NCBI RefSeq assembly: GCF_000420785.1
Contig: NZ_ATVP01000001.1
Coordinates: 25,922 to 89,921, forward strand
Reading direction: 5' to 3'
Source: Streptococcus hyovaginalis DSM 12219
GTDB lineage: Bacteria; Bacillota; Bacilli; Lactobacillales; Streptococcaceae
DNA length: 64,000 nt
The translations under genes and the position numbers were made by a program. The notes beneath the pieces are model-generated. The model ran no database searches. It saw nothing but the letters and a program-made list of their open reading frames with translations, and was not told the origin of the DNA. Shown here piece after piece: positions 27,377 through 36,843 of this stretch (position 1 is the first letter of the stretch; each line of letters begins with the position of its first letter).

Positions 27377-28138
27377 ATGTCTAAACAACTTGAAAATGCG
27401 AAAAATCTATATCTTCGTGGTATTCGTGACGGTGAAATTAAGGAAGTTCACGAACACTATATGGGTGCTAGCTATACGCAACACAGTACAGGTGTCCCTG
27501 ATGAAAAAGCAGGTTTTGCAAGCTTCTTTGAAGATTTCTTTAAGCGTCATCCTAAGCGTGACATCACGATTGTCCGAACGATTGAAGATGGTAATTTTGT
27601 TTTCGTCCATGTCCATCAGAAACTTAACGATGGGGAGTCTCAGTGGGTGACGGCAGATATTTTCCGCTCAGATGACGAAGGCCGTATTGTTGAACACTGG
27701 GATGTTATTGACGCTTATCCAACTTCTATTGGGGACTTTGATCCGATCTATGGAGACTTCAGCCTGACAGATTTGGATAAGACGGAAGACAACAAAAAGC
27801 TGGTCCGTCGTTTCTTGGTAGATGTTTTGCAAAATGGGGAGGTTGACCTCTTTGATCATTATGTGTCTGAGGGCCTCATTCAGCATAATCAAGAGATACC
27901 CCAAGGAGGTTCAGCCTATAAAGAGTATTTGGTGGACAAGCAGGTTAACTATGACTTTGTCTTTAAAGTGATGGGACAAGGTGACTATGTGGTGGCCTAT
28001 TCCAAGGTCTGGATTGCAGGTCAGGACTATGCCCACTTTGATATCTTTCGCTTGAAAGATGGCAAGATTGTCGAACATTGGGACAATAAAGAAGTCATGC
28101 CTGCGAAGGCAGACTTGACCAACCTTGGTAAATTTTAA
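27377..28138 (+). CDS. Double SnoaL-like (NTF2-fold) protein
   Basis: A 253-residue protein with two tandem SnoaL/NTF2-like domains. Domain one (residues 5-120) has YTQHSTGVPDEKAGF, FVHVHQKLNDG and IVEHWDVIDAYP. Domain two (about 135-250) has LIQHNQEIPQGGSAYKEYL and KIVEHWDNKEVMP. The repeated IVEHWD motif near the end of each half shows an internal duplication. Such proteins bind or turn over small polar-aromatic molecules. It is 10 bases after the transporter, with AGGAGAAATA, and so may process the imported compound or protect against it. Confidence 0.85.
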   Translation: MSKQLENAKNLYLRGIRDGEIKEVHEHYMGASYTQHSTGVPDEKAGFASFFEDFFKRHPKRDITIVRTIEDGNFVFVHVHQKLNDGESQWVTADIFRSDDEGRIVEHWDVIDAYPTSIGDFDPIYGDFSLTDLDKTEDNKKLVRRFLVDVLQNGEVDLFDHYVSEGLIQHNQEIPQGGSAYKEYLVDKQVNYDFVFKVMGQGDYVVAYSKVWIAGQDYAHFDIFRLKDGKIVEHWDNKEVMPAKADLTNLGKF

Positions 28139-28144
28139 GAAAAT

Positions 28145-28366
28145 GTGACAAATCTCTCATTCAATCATGTGGAGGAGTTACTGAGCGGCAAAAGCAATCT
28201 AGTACCTTTAGGGACGGAGCAGGAGGCCAATAACGTGGGACCGACTTTGTTAAAAAAGACTTTTACCTTTCATGCAGTGCAGGATGGCCGCTTGATTACC
28301 GGGCAAAATCCTATGTCAGGTAGGGCAGTGGCGAGCTTATTGGTTGCAAGTTTTGGGAAGAGCTAA
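28145..28366 (+). pseudogene. C-terminal remnant of a DJ-1/PfpI-family protein
   Basis: A 73-residue frame whose end reads DGRLITGQNPMSGRAVASLL, the well-conserved C terminus of Hsp31/DJ-1-like class I glutamine amidotransferase-fold proteins. The first 40 residues fit the same domain but the catalytic cysteine half is missing and there is only a GTG to start from (28145), with no clear ribosome site. It reads as a truncated gene left at the end of the preceding operon. Confidence 0.7.
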
Positions 28367-28430
28367 TCTCTTTGGTGAGCAATTGTTTTTGCGATGTTTC
28401 AAAAGAAATGATCATTACTCTCTAAAAATC

Positions 28431-28460
28431 AATCCTGGAGTTGGAACCAGGATTTTTTTG
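28431..28460 (+). terminator. Terminator
   Basis: AATCCTGG pairs with CCAGGATT around an 8-base loop, followed by seven T. It closes the transporter/SnoaL operon. Confidence 0.85.
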
Positions 28461-28556
28461 TTCTCTAATAAACGATCAGTTACCTAGGTATCGCTTGGAA
28501 AATGTGATGCTATAAAAATGTATTCTGTCATTTTGGGCTATTTCGATGTGTTTTAG

Positions 28557-28610
28557 TTGACACTTGAGTGCTTGTTCAAGTATACTCATAATAGTTGAAT
28601 GAACATTCAA
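28557..28610 (+). promoter_or_regulatory. Promoter and operators of the arsR-CDF operon
   Basis: TTGACA (28557) and TATACT (28581) are 18 bases apart. Two dyads overlap it: CTTGA...TCAAG around the spacer (28563-28580) and a perfect TTGAATG-AA-CATTCAA at 28595-28610, near the start site. The second resembles the TGAA-type operators of the CzrA/SmtB branch of ArsR regulators, so metal-dependent repression by the encoded ArsR protein is likely. Confidence 0.75.
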
Positions 28611-28630
28611 GTGTTATGAAAGGATAAAGA

Positions 28631-28951
28631 ATGCTAACAGTTCAAAATGATTCTCAATTAGTTGACCGAATGGTTGTCTTTTTTAAACAGCTGGGCTATT
28701 CCACTCGCGTCCGCATTTTATGCTATCTCATACAGGAACCGCGCAAAGTCAGTGATATTGCTGTTCACCTGAACATGACCCTATCATCCGTTTCGCACCA
28801 ATTACGGGTTTTACGCGAAGCTGGCTTGGTCAGTGGGCAACGGCAAGGTAAGACCATCACCTATCAAATAAAGGATGACCACGTTGCTACCATCATTCAA
28901 AACACCCTCGACCACTTGGCCCATAGTCAGGGGGATGCTTATGACCTCTGA
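28631..28951 (+). CDS. czrA: Zinc-type ArsR-family repressor (CzrA-like)
   Basis: A 106-residue ArsR-family metal sensor. The winged helix is VSDIAVHLNMTLSSVSHQLR and LVSGQRQGKTITYQ. The C-terminal helix DDHVATIIQNTLDHLAHS carries D, H, then H eleven residues later and H three on: exactly the DxH...HxxH zinc site of CzrA. It lacks the cysteines of arsenic or cadmium sensors. It represses its own operon through the dyads at 28563-28610 and is followed with overlap by a CDF exporter, so the pair is a zinc or cobalt efflux module. Confidence 0.88.
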   Translation: MLTVQNDSQLVDRMVVFFKQLGYSTRVRILCYLIQEPRKVSDIAVHLNMTLSSVSHQLRVLREAGLVSGQRQGKTITYQIKDDHVATIIQNTLDHLAHSQGDAYDL

Positions 28952-29834
28952 TAAAACTATCTTAGTTGCCTTTCTCTTAAATGCTTTTTTTGCCATTGTT
29001 GAGCTGATAGGTGGCGTACTGACTGGTAGTGTCGCTATTTTTTCCGATGCCATCCATGATTTAGGCGACGCGGTTGCCATCGGCATTGCTTATGGTTTGG
29101 AGCGCAAGTCGAAGCAAGAACCTGATGACACTTATAGTTATGGCTACCAACGCTACTCTATTTTAGGGTCTATTATCACAACCGTGATTTTATTAGTTGG
29201 CTCTAGCCTCGTCATTTACCATGCGATCGAGCGGTTGTGGCATCCCGTTCCTGTTCAATACAATGGTATGATTCTCTTAGCTATTATGGGATTGAGTGTG
29301 AATGTTATCGCATCCATGAAAACCAGAAAAGGGGATTCTCTGAATCAAAAAGCGGTAAATCTTCATATGTTGGAAGATGTCCTGGGGTGGGGAATTGTTC
29401 TCATAGGTGCACTCATCATGCGCGTGACGCACTTTTATTGGCTAGATGCCGTCATGTCTATTGGCGTTTCTGTATTTATTTTTTATAATGCTTATCGCAA
29501 TTTCGTTCAGTCTTTAGATATCTTTTTGGAAAAAGTTCCCACTGGACTGTCTATTTCTGATGTGACGGCTTGCTTAAAAGAAATCAAAGCCCTAGATAGT
29601 GTGCATCATGTGCATATTTGGAGTCTTGATGGACAACATCACTATGCGACTTTGCATGCGGTTACTGACAGCCCGAGTATTGCCTTGAAAGAAGCGATCC
29701 GAAAACAAGTCGCCAAGCAGGGAATTTCACATGTGACTATTGAATTTGAGGGCTCCAGTGAAGATTGTGTGCAAAAAGTGTGCGCCACTGATCGTGAAGA
29801 GCTATTTTTAGCAGGTCATCACCATGCACACTAA
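28941..29834 (+). CDS. czcD: Cation diffusion facilitator metal exporter (CzcD-type)
   Basis: A 297-residue inner-membrane exporter of divalent metal, probably zinc, driven by protons. It has six hydrophobic segments; IFSDAIHDLGDAVAIGIAYG is the first metal-site helix (DxxHD) and HMLEDVLGWGIVLIGALI the second. The cytoplasmic domain has VHHVHIWSLDGQHHYATLH, and the tail ends in HHHAH, a metal-binding His cluster. I start it at 28941 with GGGGG upstream; it overlaps the repressor gene by 11 bases, so translation is coupled. Confidence 0.92.
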   Translation: MTSDKTILVAFLLNAFFAIVELIGGVLTGSVAIFSDAIHDLGDAVAIGIAYGLERKSKQEPDDTYSYGYQRYSILGSIITTVILLVGSSLVIYHAIERLWHPVPVQYNGMILLAIMGLSVNVIASMKTRKGDSLNQKAVNLHMLEDVLGWGIVLIGALIMRVTHFYWLDAVMSIGVSVFIFYNAYRNFVQSLDIFLEKVPTGLSISDVTACLKEIKALDSVHHVHIWSLDGQHHYATLHAVTDSPSIALKEAIRKQVAKQGISHVTIEFEGSSEDCVQKVCATDREELFLAGHHHAH

Positions 29835-29903
29835 ACAATCATCTCTAAAAAGCTATTTAGGAAACGACAACCAATAAGGAAAAAATTAGAAACACAGCTA
29901 GCA

Positions 29904-30725
29904 ATGATTAATCTTTTATTTATTATTGATAAAACATATGTTGAACATTTGAAAGTGACCCTTTATTCGATCAAACAAGTCATGAAATATAGGGAGATAA
30001 GGGTTTATCTCTTACAGAAAGAGACTTTTGACAAAAATCTTGACTTGGAACAGTACTGTCACACGTTGGGCTTTGATTACCAGCCGATTGTTGTTCCTGA
30101 AAACCTGTTTGCCAATGCGCCGACAACTGAGCGTTATCCTGATACTATTTATTATCGCCTACTGGCACATGAGTTTTTGCCAAAAACGGTCATGAAGATT
30201 CTTTACCTCGATGCTGATATTTTGTGTCTCAATGATTTTTCAGCATTATACGCCTTAGATTTGGGTGATAACCTTTATGCTGCCGCAAGCCATAATGCGG
30301 ATGGTAAAATTTTGGATATTGTGAATAAAATGCGTCTGCAAAATTTCGAAATGGAATCGTCCTACTTTAATACAGGTGTCTTGTTGATGAATTTAGAAGT
30401 CATTCGATCAGTTGTCAAAAAAGAAGTTATTTTTGATTACATCGCTAAAAATAAAACCTTCCTTATCCTTCCCGATCAAGACATTCTGAATGGTCTATAT
30501 GCGGATCGGGTACTACCGATTCCTGATGAAATTTACAATTATGATGCCAGATATAGTCTGATATATCAGGCTAGAAGTGCTAATACCTGGGATATTGATT
30601 GGGTGATGGCAAATACGGTTTTCCTGCATTTTGCTGGTCGTGACAAGCCTTGGAAAGCTAGCTACACAACGCGTTACTCAGCTTTGTATAAGTATCTGGC
30701 AAACCAAGCCAAAGATTTCAAATAA
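29904..30725 (+). CDS. GT8 glycosyltransferase
   Basis: A 273-residue family 8 glycosyltransferase (galactosyl- or glucosyltransferase type, nucleotide-sugar donor). MINLLFIIDKTYVEHLKVTL begins the Rossmann-like fold; LYLDADILCLNDF contains the DxD metal motif, ESSYFNTGVLLMNL and LPDQDILNGL follow, and VFLHFAGRDKPW is the C-terminal HxxG-like motif. Cytoplasmic, no membrane segment. Its ribosome-binding site is weak. It sits alone between the metal exporter and the aromatic genes, so the acceptor cannot be inferred. Confidence 0.88.
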   Translation: MINLLFIIDKTYVEHLKVTLYSIKQVMKYREIRVYLLQKETFDKNLDLEQYCHTLGFDYQPIVVPENLFANAPTTERYPDTIYYRLLAHEFLPKTVMKILYLDADILCLNDFSALYALDLGDNLYAAASHNADGKILDIVNKMRLQNFEMESSYFNTGVLLMNLEVIRSVVKKEVIFDYIAKNKTFLILPDQDILNGLYADRVLPIPDEIYNYDARYSLIYQARSANTWDIDWVMANTVFLHFAGRDKPWKASYTTRYSALYKYLANQAKDFK

Positions 30726-30890
30726 CCTCATCATCATCTTGGGTTATGACCTCATTTTTCTGAGAATCTAGCATTCTTATGAGATTGCTGCAGACATAAA
30801 AGAAAAACTTAGGTATACCCCTTGGTGGTTAATCTCCCAAAAGAGATTAGTAGCTCATTTTACTTTTTTGATTCCCTGGTAAATGGCAAT

Positions 30891-30931
30891 AAAAAGCTGG
30901 ACACGTCGATGATGACGTCTCCAGCTTTTTT
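30891..30931. terminator. Bidirectional terminator
   Basis: AAAAAGCTGGA with TCCAGCTTTTTT, extended inward by ACGTC/GACGT, separates the GT8 gene from the minus-strand chorismate mutase gene. Confidence 0.85.
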
Positions 30932-31006
30932 ATGATATCGCAACTGGTTGGTAAGTAGCCACTAATAGACTCTATCTAAAGGGAAGAGGTTACACTGGCA
31001 CTCATA

Positions 31007-31273
31007 TTACTCTAATTGTTGTGACTGATAATGGCGAGATTGGGCCATGATGTCACGAAAAATATTTTCAATAGTGGGACGATAAGCCTCTTTTTGAACC
31101 AACTTAGCTACCTGATCGATCACGATTTTTTCACGATCACGATCCAATACAGCCTTACCATTTTTCCGCTTGTAGGCAGTGACTTGATCAACCAGAGTCA
31201 TGCGTTTTTCTAATAATGTGACCAGCTGCGCATCAATCGTATTAATATCTTGGCGAATAGCTTCTAAATCCAT
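31007..31273 (-). CDS. Chorismate mutase (AroQ type)
   Basis: An 88-residue monofunctional chorismate mutase of the all-helical AroQ fold: MDLEAIRQDINTIDAQLVTL, EKRMTLVDQVTAYKRKNGKA, DRDREKIVIDQV and ENIFRDIMAQSRHYQ. Active-site Arg and Lys are in R11-equivalent (IRQDINTID), KR in AYKRKNG, and the DREKI stretch. It converts chorismate to prephenate, the substrate of TyrA and PheA, both encoded in this window. GAGGTT precedes ATG 31273. Its promoter diverges from the aroD promoter across 320 bases. Confidence 0.9.
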   Translation of the reverse strand: MDLEAIRQDINTIDAQLVTLLEKRMTLVDQVTAYKRKNGKAVLDRDREKIVIDQVAKLVQKEAYRPTIENIFRDIMAQSRHYQSQQLE

Positions 31274-31448
31274 AGGGAACCTCTATATGTTTTGTTTGAG
31301 TGAGACAAAAATATCTATCAGTAGTATTTGTAATAGAGTCATTATACCATATTTTAGTAAGTGAGAACTTTTTCTAAGGATCAGGTTTTTGTTGAGAGGG
31401 ATTGTCAAAAGGATTAACACAAGATATAAAGGAAATTGTTAGACTATT

Positions 31449-31595
31449 TTGATTATAATGAGAATCATGATATAATGAAACTTACTAAGATCGGGTCTAA
31501 ACCTTCCTATGCTGAGGGAGTAAAGGAAGATTTGGCGTATGGTACAAGTATCTTTGATTTTGTTCCCCATAATTGACTAATAAAGAGGTAGACAG
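31449..31595 (+). promoter_or_regulatory. Promoter and leader of the aroD operon
   Basis: TTGATT (31449) and TATAAT (31471) are 16 bases apart, giving a leader of roughly 110 nt before aroD. The leader has one hairpin, CTTCC/GGAAG, at about 31503-31530. No T-box sequence and no terminator hairpin was found, so it is unclear whether the leader is regulatory. Confidence 0.6.
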
Positions 31596-32276
31596 ATGAG
31601 AATCGTAACTCCCATTATGCCTAGAAACGTAGAGGAAATAAAGGCATTAGATAGTGAGCATTTAGCCGAAGCTGATCTGATTGAATGGCGTGCAGATTAC
31701 CTTTCCAAAGATGCCATTGTTGCCTTAGCACCTATGGTTTTTGAAAAATGTCAGGGCAAGGAAGTTATTTTTACGATTAGAACTAGTCGTGAAGGTGGCC
31801 AGCTTGAGATAGCAGCGCAAGACTATGTCGATGTGATAAAAGAAATAGCGAGCCGTCACGAGCCAACCTATATCGATTTTGAATACTATTCTTACTCGTC
31901 GGTCTATCAGCAGATTTCGAACTTTCCTAATTTGGTCTTGAGTTATCATAATTTTGATGAAACTCCAGAAAATTATCAGGACTTGATGTCAGGATTGGTT
32001 CAGCTATCTCCAGCGGTAGTCAAAATGGCGGTAATGCCTCAAACGGAACAAGATGTTTTAGATGTGATGGCCTATACACGTCATTTCAAAGATCAGCATC
32101 AGGATCAGATATTTGCTACCATTGCAATGGGTGAATTAGGCAAGTTGACTCGGATTGCTGGGCGCATATCGGGGTCATCCTGGACTTTTGCCAGTTTGGA
32201 TGAATCTTCAGCACCAGGTCAATTATCAGTTGCAGTGACGCGACAATTTTTAGAGAATTTGGAGAGAAAACAATGA
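31596..32276 (+). CDS. aroD: Type I 3-dehydroquinate dehydratase
   Basis: A 226-residue type I (Schiff-base) dehydroquinase, step three of the shikimate pathway. EWRADYL holds the conserved Glu and Arg, [12 protein letters not shown] the catalytic His, and [10 protein letters not shown] the Schiff-base Lys. It starts at ATG 31596 after AGAGGTA and overlaps aroC by 4 bases. The neighbours aroC and tyrA on the same strand make this the first operon of the aromatic cluster. Confidence 0.93.
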   Translation: MRIVTPIMPRNVEEIKALDSEHLAEADLIEWRADYLSKDAIVALAPMVFEKCQGKEVIFTIRTSREGGQLEIAAQDYVDVIKEIASRHEPTYIDFEYYSYSSVYQQISNFPNLVLSYHNFDETPENYQDLMSGLVQLSPAVVKMAVMPQTEQDVLDVMAYTRHFKDQHQDQIFATIAMGELGKLTRIAGRISGSSWTFASLDESSAPGQLSVAVTRQFLENLERKQ

Positions 32277-33439
32277 GATATCTAACAGCAGGAGAGTCCC
32301 ATGGACCTCGTTTAACAGCCATTATTGAAGGTGTTCCGGCAGGGCTTTCCTTAACCGCTGATCATATTAATGCGGACTTAAAGCGTCGTCAAGGGGGGTA
32401 TGGACGTGGTAATCGCATGAAAATTGAGACTGATCGTGTGGAAATTACAGCTGGGATTCGTCATGGCAAAACAACTGGAGCTCCTATTACCCTAAATGTT
32501 ACCAATAAAGATCATCAAAAATGGTTGGACATCATGGCAGTTGATGACATTGAGGAAAAGTTAAAAACGAAAAGACGTATCAAACACCCTCGCCCAGGCC
32601 ATGCGGATCTGGTAGGAGGTATGAAGTACCGTTTTAGCGATTTGCGTAATTCTTTAGAGCGTTCGTCTGCGCGTGAAACTACTATGCGAGTGGCAGTAGG
32701 AGCTGTTGCCAAGCGAATTTTGGATGAACTAGCTATTGAAATTGCTAATCATGTCGTTGTTTTTGGAGGCAAGGAGATCGATGTTCCAGATGCTTTAACA
32801 GTGTCAGAAATTAAGGAACGTGTATCTCAATCGGAAGTTTCGATTGTCAATCAAGAACGCGAAGATGAAATCAAAGCTTATATTGACCAAATTAAACGAG
32901 CAGGTGATACCATCGGAGGCATCGTTGAAACCGTCGTTGGTGGTGTTCCGGCGGGACTCGGTTCTTATGTGCAATGGGATAAGAAGTTAGATGCTAAAAT
33001 TGCCCAAGCCGTAGTCTCTATTAATGCTTTCAAAGGAGCAGAGTTTGGTGTTGGCTTCAAAGCAGGCTATTTACAGGGGAGCCAAGTGATGGATGAGATT
33101 CTCTGGTCTGAGGAAGAAGGTTACACGCGTCGAACTAATAATCTCGGTGGTTTTGAAGGTGGTATGACTAATGGTCAACCTTTAGTCATTCGTGGTGTTA
33201 TGAAGCCTATTCCAACGCTTTATAAACCTCTGATGTCTGTTGATATTGATACGCATGAACCATATAAGGCGACAGTAGAACGCTCAGATCCAACGGCTTT
33301 ACCTGCTGCTGGTGTCGTTATGGAATCTGTCGTAGCGACAGTTATTGCCAATGAAATTCTTGAGAAATTTTCATCAGATAATATGGAAGAATTGAAAGAG
33401 GCTGTCACCAAGCATCGTGATTATGTGAGGAATTTCTAG
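32273..33439 (+). CDS. aroC: Chorismate synthase
   Basis: A 388-residue chorismate synthase (EPSP to chorismate, needing reduced FMN). [55 protein letters not shown] and [11 protein letters not shown] are the family signatures. Overlaps aroD by ATGA and is 6 bases before tyrA. Length and motifs are complete. Confidence 0.96.
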   Translation: MRYLTAGESHGPRLTAIIEGVPAGLSLTADHINADLKRRQGGYGRGNRMKIETDRVEITAGIRHGKTTGAPITLNVTNKDHQKWLDIMAVDDIEEKLKTKRRIKHPRPGHADLVGGMKYRFSDLRNSLERSSARETTMRVAVGAVAKRILDELAIEIANHVVVFGGKEIDVPDALTVSEIKERVSQSEVSIVNQEREDEIKAYIDQIKRAGDTIGGIVETVVGGVPAGLGSYVQWDKKLDAKIAQAVVSINAFKGAEFGVGFKAGYLQGSQVMDEILWSEEEGYTRRTNNLGGFEGGMTNGQPLVIRGVMKPIPTLYKPLMSVDIDTHEPYKATVERSDPTALPAAGVVMESVVATVIANEILEKFSSDNMEELKEAVTKHRDYVRNF

Positions 33440-33445
33440 GAAGTC

Positions 33446-34549
33446 ATGACAAAGACAATTTTGATTGCGGGGCTTGGCCTGATTGGTGGCTCGTTAGCTT
33501 TGGCTATTAGGAAGCAACACCCCAATTACCACATTCTAGGCTATAATCGTGGGGAAGCTTCTCGGAATATTGCGCTTGAACGGGGAATGGTGGACGATGC
33601 TAGCGATGATTTTAAGAGTCTAGCTGTCCAGGCAGATGTGATCATTCTCTGTGTGCCTATCCAGAAAACGATTGATATGATTAAGGATCTGGCTAGCTTT
33701 GAGCTGAAACCCAATGTGCTGGTCACAGATGCAGGGTCAACCAAAGGGGCGATTATCGTTGCGGCAGAGCACCATCTTGCTGACAAAGACATTAACTTTA
33801 TCGGTAGTCACCCGATGGCCGGAAGTCATAAGTCAGGAGCAGTCGCTGCAGACGTTAATCTTTTTGAGAACGCCTACTTTATTATGACGCCTTGTCGTTT
33901 GACCAAGCCAGATGCGGTTCCAAGGTTAACAGATTTGCTCACTGCTAGTGGTGCACGTTTCGTACAAATTAACGCTGCGGAGCATGACTTGGTGACCAGT
34001 CAGATCTCTCATTTTCCCCACGTTCTTGCGAGTAGTTTAATGTTGCAAGCTGGTGATTACGCCCTAGAACATCCGTTTACCAAGAACTTTGCTGCAGGTG
34101 GTTTTAGGGATATGACCCGTATCGCAGAGAGTGAGCCGGGCATGTGGACGAGTATTTTAATGACCAATCCCAAGCCCATCTTAGAACGTATTGAGGAGTT
34201 TAAGGAGCGATTGGATCGTGTCTCTGACTTGCTCAAAACAGGGGATCAAGATGCGATTTGGCACTTTTTTGAACATGGACGCCAGACCCGTAAGGCCATG
34301 GAGATTCATAAACGTGCTGGTGTAGATTCTTTCTTTGATATCTTTATCAGTATTCCTGATAAAGAGGACAGCATTTTGAGCGTTTTAGAAGTTCTGCGTG
34401 GTATTTCCTTGGTCAATATCCGTATTAATGAAGAAAATCGAGCTGATACATATGGTGTGCTTCAGATAACCTTTAAAAATCAGGAAGATCTAGATGAAGC
34501 TGTCAAGCGTTTAAGCCAAGAGACAGATTATATCATTTCCTTTGATTAA
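33446..34549 (+). CDS. tyrA: Prephenate dehydrogenase
   Basis: A 367-residue prephenate dehydrogenase that makes 4-hydroxyphenylpyruvate for tyrosine. GLGLIGGSLALAIRK is the NAD-binding site; IGSHPMAGSHKSGA contains the catalytic His region. A C-terminal ACT domain (about residues 300-367: SILSVLEVLRGISLVNIRIN, DTYGVLQITF) should give tyrosine feedback control. It ends the aroD-aroC-tyrA operon at 34549; a perfect bidirectional terminator lies 255 bases on. Confidence 0.94.
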   Translation: MTKTILIAGLGLIGGSLALAIRKQHPNYHILGYNRGEASRNIALERGMVDDASDDFKSLAVQADVIILCVPIQKTIDMIKDLASFELKPNVLVTDAGSTKGAIIVAAEHHLADKDINFIGSHPMAGSHKSGAVAADVNLFENAYFIMTPCRLTKPDAVPRLTDLLTASGARFVQINAAEHDLVTSQISHFPHVLASSLMLQAGDYALEHPFTKNFAAGGFRDMTRIAESEPGMWTSILMTNPKPILERIEEFKERLDRVSDLLKTGDQDAIWHFFEHGRQTRKAMEIHKRAGVDSFFDIFISIPDKEDSILSVLEVLRGISLVNIRINEENRADTYGVLQITFKNQEDLDEAVKRLSQETDYIISFD

Positions 34550-34804
34550 AGAAAGGCTTTCTGATAAGTTTTTGCCAACTATCAAAGGATTAAGCATTGT
34601 GGAATTGAGGGAAAAACGAAGGCAGCATTAGCGAGCAGAAAAGCCGTTTATTAAGGATAAAAGCGGTTGGCAAAATGGTCTTATTTCAGAATGAAAGGGT
34701 TAGCTATACCTTTCCAAGCAAACTACCACTGTAATAAAGTATTTTCGCTCGTCTATTTGTGAGCGGTTGGACTGATGTAGGGACTAAATCATTTTAAGGA
34801 TTAT
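34550..34804. other. Gene-free gap between converging aromatic operons
   Basis: No gene is supported. It holds leftover low-complexity sequence with no coding frame of note before the terminator at 34805. Confidence 0.5.
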
Positions 34805-34850
34805 AAAAGGCATGTCATCAAGAGGAAAAAACTTGATGACATGCCTTTTT
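34805..34850. terminator. 18-bp bidirectional terminator between tyrA and aroB
   Basis: AAAAGGCATGTCATCAAG pairs perfectly with CTTGATGACATGCCTTTT around a 9-base loop. It serves the converging tyrA and aroB operons. Confidence 0.92.
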
Positions 34851-34866
34851 GTTTAATTAATTATCT

Positions 34867-35934
34867 TTACTTTTCCAAGTATTCTTTCATTTCCTTAATA
34901 GGAATTTGGTGAATGGCTGCCTGGCCTAATGTTGGGACAATGACTAGCTTGATGGATTTGCCGCGAGCTTTCTTGTCGCGAGTCAAGGCTGCGTAGAGCT
35001 CCTCACTATTCCAAGGTTGATGGCTGGTCGGCAGTCCAAATTTTTGGCACATAGCGATAATTTGGTCGGTAATGCCAGCAGACACGAGGCCTTTTTCTTC
35101 AGCAACGCGCGATAGCTGGACCATTCCGATGGCAACAGCCTCGCCGTGCATAACTTGACCGTAACCAGCAGTAGCTTCGATGGCATGTCCAATGGTATGA
35201 CCAAAGTTCAGATAGAGGCGGACGCCATTGTCCAATTCATCCTCAACAACGACCTTGCGCTTAACGTCACAAGAGCGATAGATGATGGTTTCAGCATTGG
35301 CCAAAATACTCTCGGTAGAACCATCCATGTCTGACAAGAGATCCCAGAGTTCGATATCATCAATCAAACCGTATTTGACAACCTCACCCATGCCCTCAAT
35401 CAATTCGCGTGTGTCCAAGGTTTCTAGGGTGTTAGGGTCAATGAGAACGCCATCAGGTTGGCAGAAGGTGCCGACCATGTTTTTGGCAAAGGGCGTGTTG
35501 ACCCCAGTTTTTCCACCGATAGACGAATCAACCTGAGCGGTCAGGCTAGTTGGAACTTGGAGGAAATGAATGCCCCGCATATAGGTTGAAGCCACAAAGC
35601 CAGCCAAATCACCGACCACACCGCCACCAAGGGCCAAGATGCCGTCACTTCGGGTCATGCCTTCTTGAACAAGAAATTCATAGGCTTGATTGACCGTGTC
35701 CAGATTTTTGGATGTCTCGCCTTCTGGAAAGGCAAATGCGATGGTTTCAAAACCAGCTGTTTCAAGACTAGCTCTGACCGTTTCCAGATACAGTGAAGCA
35801 ACATGCTCATCTGTAATAATGGCGATTTTTTGTGGTTTCCAGAGCGAGCTTGCCCAAGTACCGACCTGCGCTAAACTTCCTTTTTCGATGAGAATATCAT
35901 AGGGATTTTTGGGAAGATTAACAGTTAGTTTCAT
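34867..35934 (-). CDS. aroB: 3-dehydroquinate synthase
   Basis: A 355-residue DHQ synthase (second step of the shikimate pathway; NAD and divalent metal dependent). [19 protein letters not shown] is the NAD site, [16 protein letters not shown] the substrate loop, and [19 protein letters not shown] and [10 protein letters not shown] hold metal-binding His residues. It lies on the minus strand after aroE (12-base gap), the last gene of an operon with two DAHP synthases. AGAGAGGACAC precedes the start. Confidence 0.96.
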   Translation of the reverse strand: MKLTVNLPKNPYDILIEKGSLAQVGTWASSLWKPQKIAIITDEHVASLYLETVRASLETAGFETIAFAFPEGETSKNLDTVNQAYEFLVQEGMTRSDGILALGGGVVGDLAGFVASTYMRGIHFLQVPTSLTAQVDSSIGGKTGVNTPFAKNMVGTFCQPDGVLIDPNTLETLDTRELIEGMGEVVKYGLIDDIELWDLLSDMDGSTESILANAETIIYRSCDVKRKVVVEDELDNGVRLYLNFGHTIGHAIEATAGYGQVMHGEAVAIGMVQLSRVAEEKGLVSAGITDQIIAMCQKFGLPTSHQPWNSEELYAALTRDKKARGKSIKLVIVPTLGQAAIHQIPIKEMKEYLEK

Positions 35935-35946
35935 TCTGTGTCCTCT

Positions 35947-36816
35947 CTAGTTGATGTCATATTTTTCGACTAATTGCTTCCAAATCAGGTCCGTCGGCAT
36001 CTCCTTGCCTGTCCAAGCCTCAAAAGCCTCAGCGGCTTGAAAGAGTAGCATACCCAGACCATTGATGCTTGGAATACCTTGTTCCTTGGCTAGTTTCAGT
36101 AAGGGCGTCTCAAAAGGTTGGTAAATCACGTCTGCCACTAAGCTGTTTTTTGAAAATAGAATATTTTCTTGAATTGGCAGGGAATGACCATCCATGCCGA
36201 CGCTAGTTCCGTTGACAACCAAGTCAGACTTTGCAACATGTTCTTGAACCAAGTCCTGATTGTCAATCGGCAGTACCTGAATGGAGCGACCAGTTGCTTG
36301 GGCAATACGGTTAGCAGTAGCCTGCGTTCTGTCCAGACTTTGTTGGCGACAGAAAATGGTGACTTCCTTGGCACCATCCAAAGCAGCTTGGGTAATGATA
36401 GCAGTAGAAGCACCGCCCCCACCCAGAATAGTCAGTCTTTTATTAGCCACATGGAAGTTCATCTGCTTTTCCAAACTCTTGAAAAATCCGATGCCGTCTG
36501 TATTGTGCCCAATCAATTGGCCATGGCGGTGAATGACCGTATTGACCGCGCCGATTAAGCGAGCAGACTCTGTCAATTCGTATAGGTAGGGAATAACCGC
36601 CTGCTTGTAGGGCATGGAGAGATTGATACCAAACATGTCGTAGCGCTTAATGTTGTCAAGTGTGACTGGTAGGTCTTGCTCTGCTATTTCCCAAGCCACG
36701 TAGACCCCATTGACCCCAGTCTCTTCAAAGGCAAGATTGTGAATGAAGGGAGAAATGGAGTGTTTAATGGGTTTGGCTACCACAGCAGCCAGACGCGTAT
36801 AGCCGTCAATCGTCAT
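35947..36816 (-). CDS. aroE: Shikimate dehydrogenase
   Basis: A 289-residue NADPH-dependent shikimate dehydrogenase. KPIKHSISPFIHNLAFEETG binds shikimate, NLSMPYKQAVIPYLYEL has the catalytic Lys, NTDGIGF the Asp partner, LGGGGASTAIITQAALDG the cofactor loop, and VVNGTSVGMDG follows. GGGAGGTCTCAC precedes the start. It lies between the DAHP synthases and aroB. Confidence 0.95.
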   Translation of the reverse strand: MTIDGYTRLAAVVAKPIKHSISPFIHNLAFEETGVNGVYVAWEIAEQDLPVTLDNIKRYDMFGINLSMPYKQAVIPYLYELTESARLIGAVNTVIHRHGQLIGHNTDGIGFFKSLEKQMNFHVANKRLTILGGGGASTAIITQAALDGAKEVTIFCRQQSLDRTQATANRIAQATGRSIQVLPIDNQDLVQEHVAKSDLVVNGTSVGMDGHSLPIQENILFSKNSLVADVIYQPFETPLLKLAKEQGIPSINGLGMLLFQAAEAFEAWTGKEMPTDLIWKQLVEKYDIN

Positions 36817-36843
36817 GTGAGACCTCCCAAATGTATCAGTAGA

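Noticed and set aside
28145-28366. Independent small gene
   Set aside because: The C terminus matches DJ-1/PfpI proteins, the catalytic half is missing and there is only a GTG without a ribosome site; a remnant.
31477-31595. T-box or riboswitch before aroD
   Set aside because: No T-box core sequence, specifier stem or terminator was found; only one short hairpin.
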